DNA of 64,000 bases. It comes from RYN-230 sp963793825 (lineage in GTDB: Bacteria > Actinomycetota > Actinomycetes > Streptosporangiales > Streptosporangiaceae). Positions within the stretch are counted from its first letter, which is position 1; every line of letters begins with the position of its first letter. Made by a program: the position numbers and the translations under genes. Positions 62,587 to 64,000 of this stretch are shown here, one piece after another. The notes below the pieces were generated by a model that searched no databases, was not told the DNA's origin, and saw only the letters and a program-made list of their open reading frames with translations. The stretch is taken from contig CAWCBE010000014.1 in assembly GCA_963793825.1 (NCBI GenBank), forward strand, positions 186,001 through 250,000, in the 5' to 3' direction.

Positions 62587-64000
62587 TCAGCCCGCTTGCT
62601 GGCGGACCCAGCGGATGGCGCCCGGCAGGGCGCCGATCACGTCGGCCGCCGCGATGGGCGCCTCGGCCGGCCCGTTCCCGCCGGACCTCCTGCCTGGCCC
62701 GTCCGGCCCGGCCAGCCGGGCCGGCGTGGGCTGGATGGCCGGGGCGGGCCGCTCGCCGGACCCGGCCGCAGCCTGGCGGGCCGCCAGGCCGTGCAGGTAG
62801 GCCGCGGCCGCCGCCGCCTCGGCCGGCCGCAGCCCCTGGGCCAGCAGGGCACCGGCCAGCCCGGACAGCACATCCCCGGTGCCCGCCGTGGCCAGCCAGG
62901 ATGTCCCGGTGGGGTTGACGTAGGCCGGCCGGGCCGGGTCCGGGCTGGCGATCACCGTGGTCGAGCCCTTGAGCAGCACGGTCGCGCCCAGCTCGGCGGC
63001 CGCCCGCCGGGCGTGCTCCAGGCGGCGCGCTTCCACGTCGGCCGGGTCGGCGCCAAGCAGGCGGCCCAGTTCCCCGGCATGCGGGGTCAGCAGGGTCGGC
63101 GCCGCACGGTCCAGCAGCGCGCGGTCGGCGGCCAGGATGGTCAGCCCGTCCGCGTCCACCAGCACCGGGACGTCGCTGGCCAGCACGGCGGCGAGCCGCT
63201 CCCGTGCCTCATCATCGGTGCCCATCCCCGGCCCGGCCACCCAGGCCTGGACCCGCCCGGCCGTGGGGATGTCCTCGGCGGGCGGGCGCCCCCCGGTCAC
63301 GGTGATCACTGCCTCCGGCCAGAGCACCCGGACCACGGCCACCGCATGCTCCGCCGACACCAGCCGGACCATCCCGGCGCCGCCGCGCAGGGCGCCGCCG
63401 ACGGCCAGCGCCGCCGCGCCGGTGAACCGCTGGCTGCCCGCCACGATCCCGGCCACCCCGCGGCGGTACTTGTCCGATTCGGCGGGCGGCCGGGCCAGCA
63501 GCCCGCCGGTGTCCGCCGCCTGCAGCGCCAGCAGGTCCGGCGGGCCGAGGAACGGCCCCAGGCCGATATCCACGAGCTCGACCACCCCGGCGTGGCCCGC
63601 ACCAGGGTCCACCAGCAGCCCGGGCTTCATCGTGCCGAACGTCACCGTCACGTCCGCCTGTACTGCCGCGCCCTCGACGACGCCGGTGTCCGCGTCCACC
63701 CCGCTCGGCAGGTCGACGGCCACCACCACGGCCGGTGAGCGGGCGGCCAGCCCGGCCAGCAACGCCTGCGCCTCGCGCAGGCCACCCCGGCCGCCGATGC
63801 CCAGCAGCCCGTCCAGGATCAGGTCGGCGGCGCCGATCGCGGCCGGGACCGCCGGGTCCTCCGGGCTGGCCACCCGGCCCCCGGCTGCCCGCAGCGCGGC
63901 CGCGCCCGCGTCGTGGATCTTCGATCCAGCCTGGACGGCGAGCACGACGGCACCCCGGCCAGCCAGCCGGGCCGCGGCGTACAGCGCGTCACCGCCGTTG
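62587..64000 (-). CDS. nnr: Bifunctional NAD(P)H-hydrate epimerase/dehydratase, 5' end beyond the window
   Basis: About 471 residues visible; the start lies past 64000. It repairs hydrated NAD(P)H. The N-terminal epimerase shows NGGDALYAAARL at the cut edge, ILDGLLGIGGRGGL and VDLPSGVDADTG. The C-terminal dehydratase shows GSQRFTGAAALAVGGALRGG, LLTPHAGELGRLLG and GTSWLATAGTGDVLSGLAGA (Asp of the NXGTGDVL site). An Ala/Pro-rich stretch precedes a short tail. Confidence 0.95.
   Translation of the reverse strand, partial: NGGDALYAAARLAGRGAVVLAVQAGSKIHDAGAAALRAAGGRVASPEDPAVPAAIGAADLILDGLLGIGGRGGLREAQALLAGLAARSPAVVVAVDLPSGVDADTGVVEGAAVQADVTVTFGTMKPGLLVDPGAGHAGVVELVDIGLGPFLGPPDLLALQAADTGGLLARPPAESDKYRRGVAGIVAGSQRFTGAAALAVGGALRGGAGMVRLVSAEHAVAVVRVLWPEAVITVTGGRPPAEDIPTAGRVQAWVAGPGMGTDDEARERLAAVLASDVPVLVDADGLTILAADRALLDRAAPTLLTPHAGELGRLLGADPADVEARRLEHARRAAAELGATVLLKGSTTVIASPDPARPAYVNPTGTSWLATAGTGDVLSGLAGALLAQGLRPAEAAAAAAYLHGLAARQAAAGSGERPAPAIQPTPARLAGPDGPGRRSGGNGPAEAPIAAADVIGALPGAIRWVRQQAG

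Overview
This is one contiguous piece of a very GC-rich chromosome (above 70% G+C by eye) from an actinobacterium of the Streptomyces/Streptosporangiales type. The evidence is a conservon-type signalling cluster, a CIRCE-controlled groES-groEL pair with a His-rich GroEL tail, a sigma-D-like factor followed by guaB and guaB3, the purK-purE-acyl-CoA dehydrogenase block, actinobacterial acyl-CoA carboxylase genes, and many GTG starts with 1-4 nt stop/start overlaps. I cannot name genus or species. No tRNA, rRNA, CRISPR array, prophage or insertion sequence was found, and most of the window is ordinary core chromosome.

Layout. 1-8079: a dipeptide-type ABC transporter (fused double ATPase, two permeases), a divergent oxidoreductase and Tat lipoprotein binding protein, and a second, NMT1/SsuA-like binding lipoprotein. 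8485-12748: a conservon (NIT-domain sensor kinase, roadblock protein, small GTPase) without its usual DUF742 gene. 12845-15777: acyl-CoA dehydrogenase, purE, purK. 16106-19643: NCS1 permease converging on a histidine kinase/response regulator pair. 19850-25146: HMG-CoA lyase-like and enoyl-CoA hydratase genes, birA, and a divergent MFS exporter/XRE regulator pair with paired operators. 25287-35855: PEP carboxylase, propionyl-CoA carboxylase beta, NYN protein, a frameshifted epsilon subunit, Ada-AlkA, Ogt and biotin carboxylase. 35987-45084: small membrane protein, frameshifted NAD(P)H-quinone dehydrogenase, gamma-glutamylcyclotransferase-like protein, split transketolase behind a MerR-style palindrome, PH-domain protein, M20 amidohydrolase, carboxylate-amine ligase, methylmalonyl-CoA-mutase-type large subunit. 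45209-53433: an S11 peptidase homologue lacking its active site, trpS, glpD, guaB3, guaB, putative anti-sigma factor, sigma factor. 53735-64000: groEL, groES, tsaD-rimI-tsaB, a membrane protein, tsaE, alpha/beta hydrolase, alr and nnr (cut by the window end).

How the genes fit together. The carboxylase genes and the mutase make up most of a propionyl-CoA to succinyl-CoA route. With the acyl-CoA dehydrogenase, hydratase and HMG-CoA-lyase-like genes they suggest branched-chain amino acid or odd-chain acyl-CoA breakdown feeding the TCA cycle, with PEP carboxylase as another anaplerotic entry. purK/purE and guaB/guaB3 serve purine synthesis. tsaB/tsaD/tsaE serve tRNA t6A modification.

Three patterns run across the window. 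(1) At least eleven genes have a TANNNT hexamer exactly 6-8 nt before the start codon, suggesting widespread leaderless transcription. (2) Many unrelated short tandem repeats (14-54 bp units) lie in intergenic DNA and low-complexity coding tails. (3) Two conserved genes, accE and the quinone dehydrogenase, each carry an apparent single-base frameshift, which may be biology or assembly error. I found no clear new multi-gene system. The best leads are the DUF742-less conservon, the S11 pseudoenzyme, the accE frameshift and the palindrome-controlled split transketolase.
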